A DNA stretch of 33,500 nucleotides from JAFAGX01 sp035623255 (GTDB lineage Bacteria; Acidobacteriota; Terriglobia; Terriglobales; Acidobacteriaceae). Numbering within the stretch: position 1 is the stretch's first letter; the number at the start of each line of letters is the position of its first letter. The stretch is from positions 1 through 33,500 of the forward strand of contig DASPTU010000030.1 of assembly GCA_035623255.1 (NCBI GenBank). The letters run 5' to 3'. The notes under the pieces were generated by a model. It did no database searches and was not told the DNA's origin. It worked only from the letters and a program-made list of their open reading frames with translations. The translations under genes were made by a program, and so were the position numbers. Positions 22,217-31,900 of the stretch are shown here, piece after piece.

Positions 22217-22693
22217 GCCGTGAGCGTTCTGAAACGGAGCATGTTTCGCGTTTGTACAGGTAAGATCCAGAGTACCTGAATCGCCGGAGCGACGCTATTT
22301 CGACACTGGCCGCGAGCCAGATATTTCACGCTGTGCACCCCGCGCCTCGGAACCGGTCCGGTCCACGAGGCTTGCGGTGGACACAATGCCGTCGTCTGCA
22401 CCGAGGATGGCTGCGCGCAACCATCCAATCCTCTGACTTCGGTGCCCTTCAAGGTGTCGCATGCAGTACTCCTTTTTGCCTTCATCGGAACTGAAGCAAC
22501 ATCTAGATCAGCACTTTAGCCCTTATCGCTTTTTCGCGTTTGCAATCATCTTGCCGCGGCAACACAACTTCAATGCGCGCTAGGTCCAGAAGCCTCCAAG
22601 GGTGGCCGTGATCGTGCTCTTGTGTATTAGCTTTGGCTGAATCCAGCGATATAGGGTGGGAAGGACCTAGGCAGTCGGAGCGGGGCTTTGAAA
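22217..22693. other. Intergenic stretch without a supported gene
   Basis: Open frames exist on the minus strand (22147-22485 and 22503-22979), but their translations show no family motif. The first runs through the palindrome and stops just before the HAD-ATPase start. I see no RNA gene or terminator. Confidence 0.4.
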
Positions 22694-22947
22694 TGATAGG
22701 TAGAGCTAAAGTTGCGTTCGTTGTAATGGTGTTGTTCGCCTTGGCCGTCGCGGTCCTGATCCTTCGTCGGATCGCCACCACGTTGCCTTCAGGAACTGAC
22801 GCGAAAGATGCGAATCTCAGGAGATTGGAGCCTCCTTGCAATTGGGGACCCTCCCGATTCTTATCTTTCCAACGAGCTGAGGCTTTGGCCAGCCAAATCG
22901 TACGCGCCGAGGGCGATCCGTTTCTGGATATCGGCGATGCTTTGTAG
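22694..22947 (+). CDS. Possible small membrane protein
   Basis: ATG 22694 opens an 84-residue frame with a single convincing membrane helix (VAFVVMVLFALAVAVLIL) followed by a polar tail ending FLDIGDAL. A GGAG lies about 12 bases upstream. No family recognised. It overlaps, on the opposite strand, the short DUF2934-like frame, so at most one of the two is likely to be real in the overlap. Confidence 0.3.
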
Positions 22948-23001
22948 AAAAGAACCCTCGCTAGAGGGCTTGGGCGCAATAGTCAACCTATGGTGCTCCA
23001 T
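22861..23001 (-). CDS. Possible DUF2934-like micro-protein
   Basis: ATG 23001, behind AGGAGAAAGGAC, gives 46 residues: MEHHRLTIAPKPSSEGSF followed by SIADIQKRIALGAYDLAGQ. The I..RI...AYDLA pattern resembles the first helix of DUF2934 proteins that accompany stress clusters in these bacteria. The usual following G..DG...DW..AE segment is absent, so this is either a truncated copy or a chance likeness. It lies 285 bp upstream of a 14-bp palindrome and antisense to another short frame. Confidence 0.35.
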   Translation of the reverse strand: MEHHRLTIAPKPSSEGSFLQSIADIQKRIALGAYDLAGQSLSSLER

Positions 23002-23231
23002 AATTCTTGTCCTTTCTCCTCAGGGTTAAGTCGATATCGATGTCGGGATTACGGACCGTGATTGCCACGAACTTTGAATCCCGCGATGACCTCTAACACG
23101 CCACGAACCAAACGGACTGCACCCATCGTTTGCGGCAAGAGTAGGCGCACGAAGAAGTTAGCCAGTTTCGGACGGAGGCCGACCTCATATCAGGAAGGAG
23201 TTATGCGGCGATATCACGTCAAAACGACGAT

Positions 23232-24575
23232 TCAATTCGCAAACAAATCGCTACGTGAGATTTGCAGTTTCCGAATTTTCGAATTCAGCGTCGTCCGCTT
23301 CAGCCCTAGCTTTACTGCAGCAGTAGCAATGACACCGTTCGCTTCCCGAAGGGCGCGGAGGATGATATCTCGTTCCGAAACCGCTAAAGTTTGGACGTTT
23401 TCATGAGATGGCGGCGTGCCGCTGCGCAACCTGAGTTCGCCAAGAGGAACATTGAGTGTCGTCCCTGGCGACAGAATCACTGCCCGCTCAATGACATTCT
23501 CCAGTTCACGAATATTGCCTGGCCAACGCCAATGGCCTAGGGCCCGCATCGTTTCTGTCGGAACTCTCTCGATCCGCTTCCCCATCCGCTTTGAGTATTT
23601 GCTCACGAAGAAGCTAACCAGCAATGGGATATCGCTGGGCCGATCGCGCAAAGGGGGAACGTGAATCGGGAAGATATTGAGCCGGTAGTAAAGGTCCTCG
23701 CGAAACGTGCGCTGATTCACCATCGCCTCGAGATTCCGATTGGTGGCCACAATCAGCCGCGCATCCACTTGAATCGTGCGGGTAGATCCAAGTCGCTCAA
23801 ACTCCTGTTCCTGCAGAACGCGCAGCAACTTTGGCTGCAGCTCCAGGGGAATGTCCCCAACTTCGTCCAAGAAGAGGGTTCCTTTGTCCGCCAGCTCAAC
23901 CCGACCAATCTTTTGGGCAATTGCTCCAGTGAAAGCACCTTTTTCGTGACCGAACAATTCGCTTTCTAGCAGTCCCGTGGGAATGGCAGCACAATTCAGC
24001 TTCACCATTGCCCGTCCGCGGCGACTACTGAGGTTATGGATGGCCCTGGCGATCAATTCCTTGCCAGTACCGGTTTCCCCAAGAATGAGGACGGTTGCGT
24101 CGGTCGGGGCCACAACTTGGAGCGTCTTTAGAACAGCCTGGAACTCCGAGCTTTCGCCGACCATGTTTCCCAGGCTCTGATCGAACGGGGTTTCGTCCTC
24201 CAAGCGAGACATAATACACTGCCGGATGGCATTCAACAGTTCTTCATCGTCGAAAGGCTTCGTCAGAAAATTCACGGCACCGGCTTTAACGGCGCGCACT
24301 GTCATTGGGATGTCGCCGTGGCCGGTTAGGAATATGATGGGCACCTGAACATCCGATTTGGCAAGCTTCTTTTGCAGGTCGAGTCCGTTGACGCCGGGGA
24401 GATTCACATCCAGCACCAAACAACTTGGCAGCTTCGGCCGCGGTGCAGCCAGGAACTCCTCCCCTGACGCAAAGGTCTTCGCCATCATTCCGGCGGAGCG
24501 AATCAAACCTGCCACTCCCTCGCGCGCCGATCTATCGTCATCCACCACGTAAACCAAAGCTCCTGGGGCATTCAT
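23232..24575 (-). CDS. NtrC-family sigma-54-dependent response regulator
   Basis: A 447-residue regulator; ATG 24575 follows AAGGAGG. Receiver domain 1-120: acidic cluster VDDD, phospho-acceptor Asp56 in LVLDVNLP, Thr84 in LTGHGD and Lys106 in TKPF. AAA+ domain 138-375: Walker A GETGTGKE at 166-173, the sigma-54 contact loop GAFTGA at 213-218, LFLDEVGDIP Walker B and the arginine finger region FREDLYYRLN. The C-terminal Fis-type helix-turn-helix spans about 405-445 (ATAAVKLGLKRTTLNSKIRKL). All motifs needed to remodel sigma-54 RNA polymerase are present. The gene is the last of a minus-strand signalling operon, 29 bp after the receiver-only gene. Targets are unknown; candidate sigma-54 promoters in the stress island fit. 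Confidence 0.95.
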   Translation of the reverse strand: MNAPGALVYVVDDDRSAREGVAGLIRSAGMMAKTFASGEEFLAAPRPKLPSCLVLDVNLPGVNGLDLQKKLAKSDVQVPIIFLTGHGDIPMTVRAVKAGAVNFLTKPFDDEELLNAIRQCIMSRLEDETPFDQSLGNMVGESSEFQAVLKTLQVVAPTDATVLILGETGTGKELIARAIHNLSSRRGRAMVKLNCAAIPTGLLESELFGHEKGAFTGAIAQKIGRVELADKGTLFLDEVGDIPLELQPKLLRVLQEQEFERLGSTRTIQVDARLIVATNRNLEAMVNQRTFREDLYYRLNIFPIHVPPLRDRPSDIPLLVSFFVSKYSKRMGKRIERVPTETMRALGHWRWPGNIRELENVIERAVILSPGTTLNVPLGELRLRSGTPPSHENVQTLAVSERDIILRALREANGVIATAAVKLGLKRTTLNSKIRKLQISRSDLFAN

Positions 24576-24604
24576 GGGAGACCTCCTTGGTTTAATGTCG
24601 TGTT

Positions 24605-24982
24605 TCAATTGCTCGGTTTCCATTTCGAAGCCGCGTGGACGGCGTCGAGCAATTCGTCTTCACTGAATGGTTTGGTCAAGTATGCAACGGTCCAATCGGG
24701 AGAAGCCTCCGACTTTGCACGTTCGTCATATCCATGTGCCGTCATGAAGATAACCGGCACTTTACGCCTGCTGGCCACCAAGTGACGCTGGAGTTCGAAG
24801 CCACTCATTCCTGGCAGGCGCACGTCCAATATGAGACAGTCGGCTTTGTGACCATTGACTGAGCTCAAGAAGTCCTCCGCTGAGGCGAATACTTTCACCT
24901 CCATGCCGACGGACCGGATCAGGCTTTGAAGCGATTCACGCACCGAGATATCATCCTCGACCACTGCAATAAGGGGTTCCAT
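24605..24982 (-). CDS. Receiver-only response regulator
   Basis: A 125-residue single-domain receiver. ATG 24982 has GGAAG eleven bases upstream and removes a non-conserved extension. Key residues are Asp10/Asp11 in VVEDD, phospho-acceptor Asp53 in LILDVRLP, Thr in FMTAHG and Lys in LTKPFSEDELL. There is no output domain. Such proteins pass phosphoryl groups in relays or act by protein contact (Spo0F/CheY/DivK-like). The sequence is most like the FixJ-type receivers next to it, especially in RESLQSLIRSVGM. It lies between a FixJ-type regulator (120 bp upstream) and the NtrC-type gene (29 bp downstream), so it could be a phosphate sink or intermediate for the two kinases. Confidence 0.92.
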   Translation of the reverse strand: MEPLIAVVEDDISVRESLQSLIRSVGMEVKVFASAEDFLSSVNGHKADCLILDVRLPGMSGFELQRHLVASRRKVPVIFMTAHGYDERAKSEASPDWTVAYLTKPFSEDELLDAVHAASKWKPSN

Positions 24983-25102
24983 TTGAGACTTCCATTGATG
25001 GGATAACAGCAGGGAAGGGAAAAATCTATTACATCTTGGTGCTACATCGGCCCGGAGCTCAACCCGATCCTGCGACCGAGTCAAGCTCGTAAGTCATTGA
25101 TC

Positions 25103-25741
25103 TCAGATCCGTGCAGACCGCTTAGGGGAGCGGATCCCAAGGCTTTCCGCCATCCTCACCAGATCCGCCAGAGAATCGGCATGCATCTTGCGCATGACGC
25201 GCCCGCGATGAATCTTGACCGTGAACTCGGTTATTTGCAGTTCGGCTGCAATTTGCTTGTTAAGAAGCCCAGAGACCACCAGCTGCATGACCTCCTGCTC
25301 GCGCGCAGTCAGCGACTCATACCGATCTTGCAATTCGCGCATCTCGGCGTTCTGCTGCCGGCTCTGCCGATCGCGTTCCACGGCGTCATGGATTGCCTCT
25401 AGGAGTTCCTGGTCATCGAAAGGCTTAGTCAGAAACTCAATGGCTCCCGCTTTGATCGCTTGCACGGAGGCTGGGATATTGCCATGGCCTGTAAGGAAAA
25501 CGATGGGAATCTCGAGCTTGGCCTCGATCATCCTTTTCTGTAAATCGAGCCCGCTGAGACCCGGCAATTGTAAGTCCAACACTAGACAACTTGGCGCCTC
25601 GGGGCCCGGACGCGCCAGGAATTCCTGCGCAGAGGCGAAGGTTTCCACCTGTAAGCCCGCGGACCGGATCAGACTGCTCAGTCCCTCCCGCGCCGACGGA
25701 TCGTCATCGACAATCGCGATAACCACGTCAGGCTGCGGCAT
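25103..25741 (-). CDS. FixJ-type response regulator with LuxR helix-turn-helix
   Basis: A 212-residue regulator; ATG 25741 overlaps the end of the kinase gene by 14 bases, so translation is coupled. The receiver is 1-125, with VDDDPSAREG, Asp56 in LVLDLQLP, Thr in LTGHGN and Lys in LTKPFDDQELL. A Q-rich linker follows, then a LuxR/FixJ helix-turn-helix at about 145-205: SLTAREQEVMQLVVSG, NKQIAAELQITEFTVKIHR. Phosphorylation normally frees dimerisation and DNA binding. The neighbouring kinase is FixL-like in its transmitter, matching FixL-FixJ partnership. Its first 21 residues are repeated exactly, except at the end, in the leader of the second kinase gene, showing duplication of a kinase-regulator unit. 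Confidence 0.94.
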   Translation of the reverse strand: MPQPDVVIAIVDDDPSAREGLSSLIRSAGLQVETFASAQEFLARPGPEAPSCLVLDLQLPGLSGLDLQKRMIEAKLEIPIVFLTGHGNIPASVQAIKAGAIEFLTKPFDDQELLEAIHDAVERDRQSRQQNAEMRELQDRYESLTAREQEVMQLVVSGLLNKQIAAELQITEFTVKIHRGRVMRKMHADSLADLVRMAESLGIRSPKRSARI

Positions 25742-28700
25742 GGGACCCTTCTTCGCGCCTTGGAAGTGTGAAGTGGAAGCTCGTGCCTGGACCGTCGTTG
25801 GCCGCAGCCCACAACTGCCCTCCATGGGCCTGCAGGATGGAACGGGTGATCGACAGTCCCATGCCCATGCCACTGGGTTTAGTGGTGTAGAACGGGTCAA
25901 AGATCTTGGGCATCGTGTCCGGATCGAGACCTACCCCCGAGTCTTGAACCGTCACTTGCACTTGGTCCGAATCAGTGTTCCGGGTAATGACCGCCAGTTC
26001 TCGCGCCTGCTCACCTACAATGCTCATCGCCTCGATCCCATTCATGACTAGGTTGAGCATCACCTGCTGTAATTGCACCCGATCACCGAGAACAGGAGAA
26101 ACGTCGTCCGCAAACTCCGTTCGGATCGCCACTCTGTTTTTCTTCGCTTCGTCGCCAACCAGGGCGAGGACGTCGCGGATCGTCTCATTCAGGTCCAGTT
26201 TTTCTCTGGCCGCCTCAGCCTTTCTTGTCATAGCCCGAATTCGAGAGATGACCTCGGCGGCTCGCTTCCCGTCGCGGACAATCCGACGGGCAGCTTCCCG
26301 AGCTTCCTCCAAGTTAGGCGCATCTCCAGCCAGCCAACGCAGGCAAGCGCTGGCATTACTCACCACGCCTGAGAGCGGCTGGTTGACTTCATGTGCGATC
26401 GAGGCGGTCAACTCGCCCATCATGCTCACCCGGTTGATATGAGCGAGATCGGCCTCAAGTTGCCGTAACTTCTCGCGCTGTTCTTCCGCTCGCTTGAACT
26501 CCCGGTGAAGGTGCCGGAGGCGCAACTGGTAGGCCGCCCACAGCAAGGCCAGAAACGCGGCCCCGCATAGGGCGCGAAACCAATTCGTCTGGTAGTAAGC
26601 CGGAGCGATGGAGAAATCCAGCTTGGCAGCGGTTTCATTCCAAACGCCGTCACTATTCGCCGCCATCACGTGAAAGCTGTACTTCCCGGGAGGCAAATCC
26701 GTGTAGAAAGCCTGCCGCCGCGTTCCAGCATCGTGCCAATCTCGGTCATAGGGGTCAAGCCGGTAGCGGAATTTCACTCTCTGTGGAATCAGGAAGGTGG
26801 GCGAGGTGTAATCAATCTGGAGATCGCGCGGATGCGGTGGGAGTCTAAGATTTTCGTTTGCGTGATATTCCTTTCGCTCAGCAATGACCGATTCGATGTA
26901 TGTAGCAGCTGGCAGCGCTCTTTGACTGAGCCCGGACGGGTCGAGCATTTGCACCACAACGCCGTTCGCAAACCACACGCGTCCATCAGGAGAGTACGCC
27001 GCTGAAGTAAAAGAAGGTGCGTTTGGCCGAGCTCCGTCCAAGACATCATAGAGGCGAGTTTGAACCATTGCCTCCGAGTTGGCCCACCATTTCTCAAGTT
27101 CGGAATCCGGCAACTCGACTACGCCACACTGGGTGTAGAACCACCAGCGCTTCTCTTGGTCCTGAATGAAGGAGATTACGAAGTCGCAGGGCAGCCCATT
27201 TTCCGTGGTCATTCGTCGGACTTTACCCTGCCGCAGTCCAATAAGGCCGTTTTCTGAGGCAGCAAGGACAGAGCCGTCTGCTTCGGCAACAATCTGATGC
27301 CTCGCAGGACTACTATTGGGCTGTAACGAGAATTTCTGTAAAGCTCCATTGCGAAAAAGTGCGAGTTCCTTGTTTAGAGTCGCTATCCAAATTCCGCCAT
27401 GCGGATCCGCTGTGATAACACGGCCGGGAGGAAATTGTGGAGCGGGGAACTGTTCACGCACCTGGAAATCGCGGATGCGCACGAGCTTTCGCGGATTGCC
27501 TATGCACTGTGCCCAAACATTTCCATCCGTGTCTTCTGTCAGTCCGATCACCATGCCCAGCGGCTGATGTTTTGGTTCGGGAATGCGATGGAAGCGCCCC
27601 TCCTTGAATAGATAAAGCCCATCATCCACTCCTACCCACAGGTTGCGAGCGCGATCTTCCATTAGGTAGGTGACCTGATGACCCGGAAGACCGCTGCCCG
27701 TCCGGATGGAGGAGACAGCCCCGTTCTTAATCCGATCGAGCGACTCAGCGTTCGCCACCCAGACGGTCCCATCTTTGCTGGCGAGGACCCCGGCCGCTGC
27801 ATCTTTTCCCAACCCTTCTAGGGCTGAAAACGTGGTAATACGGGGATCGCGCAAGCTGTCGAGTCCGTTCGTAGTGGCAACCCAGACGATTCGTTCTCTA
27901 TCTTCGAAAACGGTGAAAACCGTATCGCCAGACAAGCCTTCGGCCTGGCCGTAATGGTCCACAACATTCCCACGAATACGAAAAATGCCCTTGCCTGCGG
28001 TAGCAACCCAGAGATTGCCGTCCGCGTCGAAAGATAAGTCATCGACGACGACTTTACTTCCATCGAACGTTCGCGTCCTAAATGGTTTGACGGTGCCCTC
28101 GATCAATCGACAAAGCCCCAGCCCCGGTCCTTCCGCAAGTATGCCGACCCAGAGAGATCCGTCTGGACCCAGTGCCAGTGTGTCGATTCCGTGCTGTCCA
28201 ATATTGGATTTCAGCGCTTCGATTGGATAGAGGTCGGACATGCCGTTATGCCAGTGAACCAAAGTCGTCTGCCCTCCCAACCAAAAACCACCCTTCCCAT
28301 CGGGCAATAAGGAATCGATGGGGGAGATCGGTATTCCATCCGCTTTCCCGAAACACCTGATAGCTCGATCGCTCACATGGCAGAGGGGCGCAGTTGTAGC
28401 GTTCGAGGTGCGCGCAAACCACAAGGAGCCGTCAGGACCCATGCTCACGCGGGGCGACTGATCGCCTTCCGACTCGAACCTGGAAGTGACAGCCCCATTA
28501 TTCAGGTGAACGATGTCCCGCTCTGTTACGATCCAGAGCCCGCCTTCGCCTTCGCCGAGAACGACAGCTGTTGTGTTGATCGAAGCACCCTTGCCAGCGA
28601 TCGACCAAGGAAGAAACCGCACACCATCAAATCGGTATATGCCCTGGGACAAAGATGAGAACCAAAGAAAACCGTCCGAAGTTTGCGCAATGGAAGACAT

Positions 28701-28895
28701 GCTCGATGGCAGGGAGCCATCTTGTATTCGCCAGGAGGTGTGCAAGTACTGGGTGATACGTTTGTTCGGATCGAGCGCGTGAGCCGAATCCGCGGCCAGT
28801 AACAGGTAGCAGAGACAGATGCCTAGCATGACCATAAGCGCAGTGCAGGGCGCGCTAGAACAAGGAAGGAGCCAGTGCGAAGCCCTTTCTCCCAT
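25728..28895 (-). CDS. Beta-propeller (Reg_prop/Y_Y_Y) sensor histidine kinase
   Basis: A 1055-residue kinase from ATG 28895; an in-frame ATG 28967 would add a 24-residue leader made of a regulator remnant. After a signal anchor (MVMLGICLCYLLLA) come two-component propeller repeats from about 45 to 680 (SDGFLWFSSLSQGIYRFDG, RERIVWVATTNGLDSL, RNLWVGVDDGLYLF). A Y_Y_Y domain follows (RVKFRYRLDPYDRDWHDAG, LPPGKYSFHVMAAN), then a membrane helix near 775 and the transmitter. The transmitter has phospho-acceptor His835 in SIAHEVNQPL, N-box NLVMNGIEAM, G1 DSGVGLDPD and G2 GMGMGLS. The large periplasmic propeller is expected to sense an external ligand. It overlaps the FixJ-type gene by 14 bases. The transmitter is nearly the same as in the upstream kinase. 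Confidence 0.92.
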   Translation of the reverse strand: MGERASHWLLPCSSAPCTALMVMLGICLCYLLLAADSAHALDPNKRITQYLHTSWRIQDGSLPSSMSSIAQTSDGFLWFSSLSQGIYRFDGVRFLPWSIAGKGASINTTAVVLGEGEGGLWIVTERDIVHLNNGAVTSRFESEGDQSPRVSMGPDGSLWFARTSNATTAPLCHVSDRAIRCFGKADGIPISPIDSLLPDGKGGFWLGGQTTLVHWHNGMSDLYPIEALKSNIGQHGIDTLALGPDGSLWVGILAEGPGLGLCRLIEGTVKPFRTRTFDGSKVVVDDLSFDADGNLWVATAGKGIFRIRGNVVDHYGQAEGLSGDTVFTVFEDRERIVWVATTNGLDSLRDPRITTFSALEGLGKDAAAGVLASKDGTVWVANAESLDRIKNGAVSSIRTGSGLPGHQVTYLMEDRARNLWVGVDDGLYLFKEGRFHRIPEPKHQPLGMVIGLTEDTDGNVWAQCIGNPRKLVRIRDFQVREQFPAPQFPPGRVITADPHGGIWIATLNKELALFRNGALQKFSLQPNSSPARHQIVAEADGSVLAASENGLIGLRQGKVRRMTTENGLPCDFVISFIQDQEKRWWFYTQCGVVELPDSELEKWWANSEAMVQTRLYDVLDGARPNAPSFTSAAYSPDGRVWFANGVVVQMLDPSGLSQRALPAATYIESVIAERKEYHANENLRLPPHPRDLQIDYTSPTFLIPQRVKFRYRLDPYDRDWHDAGTRRQAFYTDLPPGKYSFHVMAANSDGVWNETAAKLDFSIAPAYYQTNWFRALCGAAFLALLWAAYQLRLRHLHREFKRAEEQREKLRQLEADLAHINRVSMMGELTASIAHEVNQPLSGVVSNASACLRWLAGDAPNLEEAREAARRIVRDGKRAAEVISRIRAMTRKAEAAREKLDLNETIRDVLALVGDEAKKNRVAIRTEFADDVSPVLGDRVQLQQVMLNLVMNGIEAMSIVGEQARELAVITRNTDSDQVQVTVQDSGVGLDPDTMPKIFDPFYTTKPSGMGMGLSITRSILQAHGGQLWAAANDGPGTSFHFTLPRREEGSHAAA

Positions 28896-28967
28896 AGTTG
28901 TGCTCAGTCCTTCCCGTGCCGATGGGTCGTCATCGACAATCGCGATAACCACGTCAGGCTGCGGCAT
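28896..28967 (-). pseudogene. 5' remnant of a FixJ-type regulator, now an in-frame leader of the propeller kinase
   Basis: MPQPDVVIAIVDDDPSAREG is identical to the start of the intact regulator at 25741. The homology ends at LS (about 28905), and the frame continues without a stop into the kinase ATG at 28895. Its ATG overlaps the first kinase's stop by 14 bases, exactly as at the intact kinase-regulator pair. Confidence 0.85.
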
Positions 28968-31900
28968 TGGATTCTGCTTCGTGCCTTGGAAGTGTGAAGT
29001 GGAAGCTTGTGCCTGGGCCTTCATTGGCCGCAGCCCATAGCTGGCCTCCGTGGGCTTGAAGAATGGAACGGCAAATAGATAGTCCCATGCCCATGCCGCT
29101 GGGCTTGGTGGTATAGAACGGTTCAAAGATCTTGGGCATTGTATCCGGATCGACACCTATCCCCGAGTCCTGAACCGTTACCTGCACCTGATTCGGGTCG
29201 ACGTTCCTGGTGGTGATCGCCAGTTCTCGCGCGTTCTCACCTACATTGCTCATGGCTTCCATACCATTCATGACCAGATTGAGCAAGACCTGCTGCAACT
29301 GTACCCGATCGCCGAGAACAGGAAACACGTTGTCCGCAAACTCTGTTCGGATCAAGACTCTGTTTTTCTTTGCTTCGTCGCCAACCAGAGCGAGAACATC
29401 CCGAATGGTTTCATTCACGTCCAGCTTTTCACTCGACGCCTCAGTCCTCTTTGTCATGGCCCGAACGCGGGCGACCACTTCGGCGGCTCGTTTGCCATCG
29501 CGGACAATGCGACGAGCAGCTTCGCGGGCTTCCTCTATGTTCGGCGTCTCCCCGGCCAGCCAACGCAGGCATGCGCTACCGTTGCTCACTACCCCTGCCA
29601 ACGGCTGATTAACCTCATGTGCAATGGAGGCAGTCAATTCACCGAGCATGGTCAACCTGTCAAGGTGCGCGAGCTCCGCCTCGAGCTGCCGTAACTTCTC
29701 GCGCTGTTCTTCCGCCCGCAAACGGTCAGTGATATCGCGCGCAACCCTTAACAGGAATCGGCGCCCACGATGCAGGAAGACGCTTGTGCTCACTTCGACG
29801 GGGAACAGCGAACCGTCCTTTCGCCGATGCCAGTGTCTGTCGAATGCGGTTTCGCCCGCGGCCGCCCGCTCTGCGGTTGATTCCATCCCAGCTCGATCCG
29901 AATCCAAGTGGAAGATATGGGGCGTGTTCCCAATCAGTTCCTGCCGAGTGTAACCAAGGCTGTCGCATGCCTGCCGGTTTACGTCAACGATGGTTCCTTG
30001 GTCGAAATCGAGCATGAGAAAGGCATCTGCCGCGTGGTCCACAAATGTGCGAAAGCGCGTCTCACTCTCGCGCAGAGCTTCTTCGGCGCGTTTGCGTTCG
30101 CTGATGTCCCGTGCCAGAGCCAAGTGGAGCTGACGACCACCATGCTGGAAGGGTCGCACACGCACCTCGACCGGGAACACGGTCCCATCTTTTCGCCGAT
30201 GACGAGTTTCGAAGGTGCTGGCCCCCCCGGCCTCGAGTCGCTCCTGAATCCATTGCAATGGTGCGCCATTCGCGTCCGGGTAGAAGTCATGTGGAACCAT
30301 CCCAATCAGTTCCTCACGGGTGTACCCGAGGCTTTCGCATGCCTGCCGGTTGACATCGAGCACCTTGTGCCGCTCTTCATCTTGCACGAATAATGCGTCG
30401 GCCGCGTGGTCCACAAATGTTCGGAAGCGCATCTCACTCTCCCGCAGAGCTTCCTCGGCCCGCTTGCGCTCGGTGACGTCGCGAGCGACGGCGAATACGC
30501 CAACTACCTCGCCGGACTCGTCCCGATAGACTGCGGCGTTGTACGACACCGATATCACATTTCCGTCCCGATGCCGCAGCTCCAGCGGGTAATCTCGCAC
30601 CCAGCCTTCCCGGAACACTTGCTTGTAACCGGCACGTGCCTTTGCCGGCTCGGTGAAGTAATCGCAGAAATCGCTGCCGATGAGTTCGCCGCGTGAACGC
30701 CCCGTGGCCGCCTCGGTTGCAGCATTGACATCGGTGATCCTGCCGTCTGGACCGATCGTCACCAGCGGGTCGAGACTGGCTTCAATGAGGCCCCGGTTAT
30801 AAGCGTTGGCCAGTCGCAGAGCTTCCTCGGCCCGCTTGCGTTCTGTGATATCGATTGCAGTGCCTACAATTGTAACGACTTCTCCCGCGCCATTTAGGAC
30901 AGGGTGCCGGATCACCTGAATATGTTTGGCCGCTCCGCTGGGTGGCACGATCCTGAACTCGCTCGGGGTATCTACTTTTTCGCGGAGCAACTTCTCAAAG
31001 TCCCTCTGCACTCTGTCCCAATCCTCCGGCTGGATGAATCGGGAAACCGCTTCCCTGGGCTGTAGACTCTGTTGCGCATCGAGCTCAAAAATCCGGAGGC
31101 ATTCCTCCGAAATGTAAACGTACTTGTTGCTGGCCACATCGAAAGCAAAGCTGCCTGAGTGGCTCAGTCTTTGCGCTTCCGCCAGGTAAGCTTCACTTTG
31201 GCGCAGCGCTTCCTCGGCGCGCTTGCGTTCCGTCACATCTATCGTGGTGCCGACGTATTCGGCGACTTGTCCGTTTTGATTGAGAACTGGATGGCCGAAC
31301 CAATGGATGTGCTTGACGGTTCCATCGGGCAGCACGATCCGGTGCTCATGCTCGTATTCCATGGGCACAAGCGCTGCCTTCTTGGCCAGTTGATGCATCC
31401 GTTCGAGGTCCTCAGGGTGGATTCGTTGCCAGAATCTTTCCCCGTTTGGCACACCTTCCTCCGGGTTTAAGCCAAAAATCCGGAACATCTCCCCGGACCA
31501 GTAAAGCGTCTCGCCAGTGGCGGGACTCCAAGCCCAGCTGCCCGTGTGGCTCAACCGCTGCCCTTCCGCCAAATAAGCCTCACTTCTCCGTAGCGCTTCC
31601 TCGGCCCGGTAGCGCTCCGTGATATCGACCGAGGAGCCCACGAATCTAACGAGATCTCCGGCCTCATTCAGGACAGGGTGCCGGATGGCATGAATGTGTT
31701 TGACTGTTCCGTCGGGCAACACAATCCTGTACTCTTCGGATGTATCCAGTTTTTCGCGGAGCGACTTCTCAAAGTTTTTCCTCCACCTGTCCCGATCGTC
31801 GGGGTGGATTCGTTGGAAGAGTTCTTCACCGGTCGCCAGCCTCTCCCGCGGATCAAATCCATAAATTCGCAACGTTTCCTCGGACCAGTAGTCGTACTCG

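Noticed and set aside
22503..22979. 158-codon minus-strand frame
   Set aside because: Basic, low-complexity translation without motifs; overlapped by two better short candidates on both strands.
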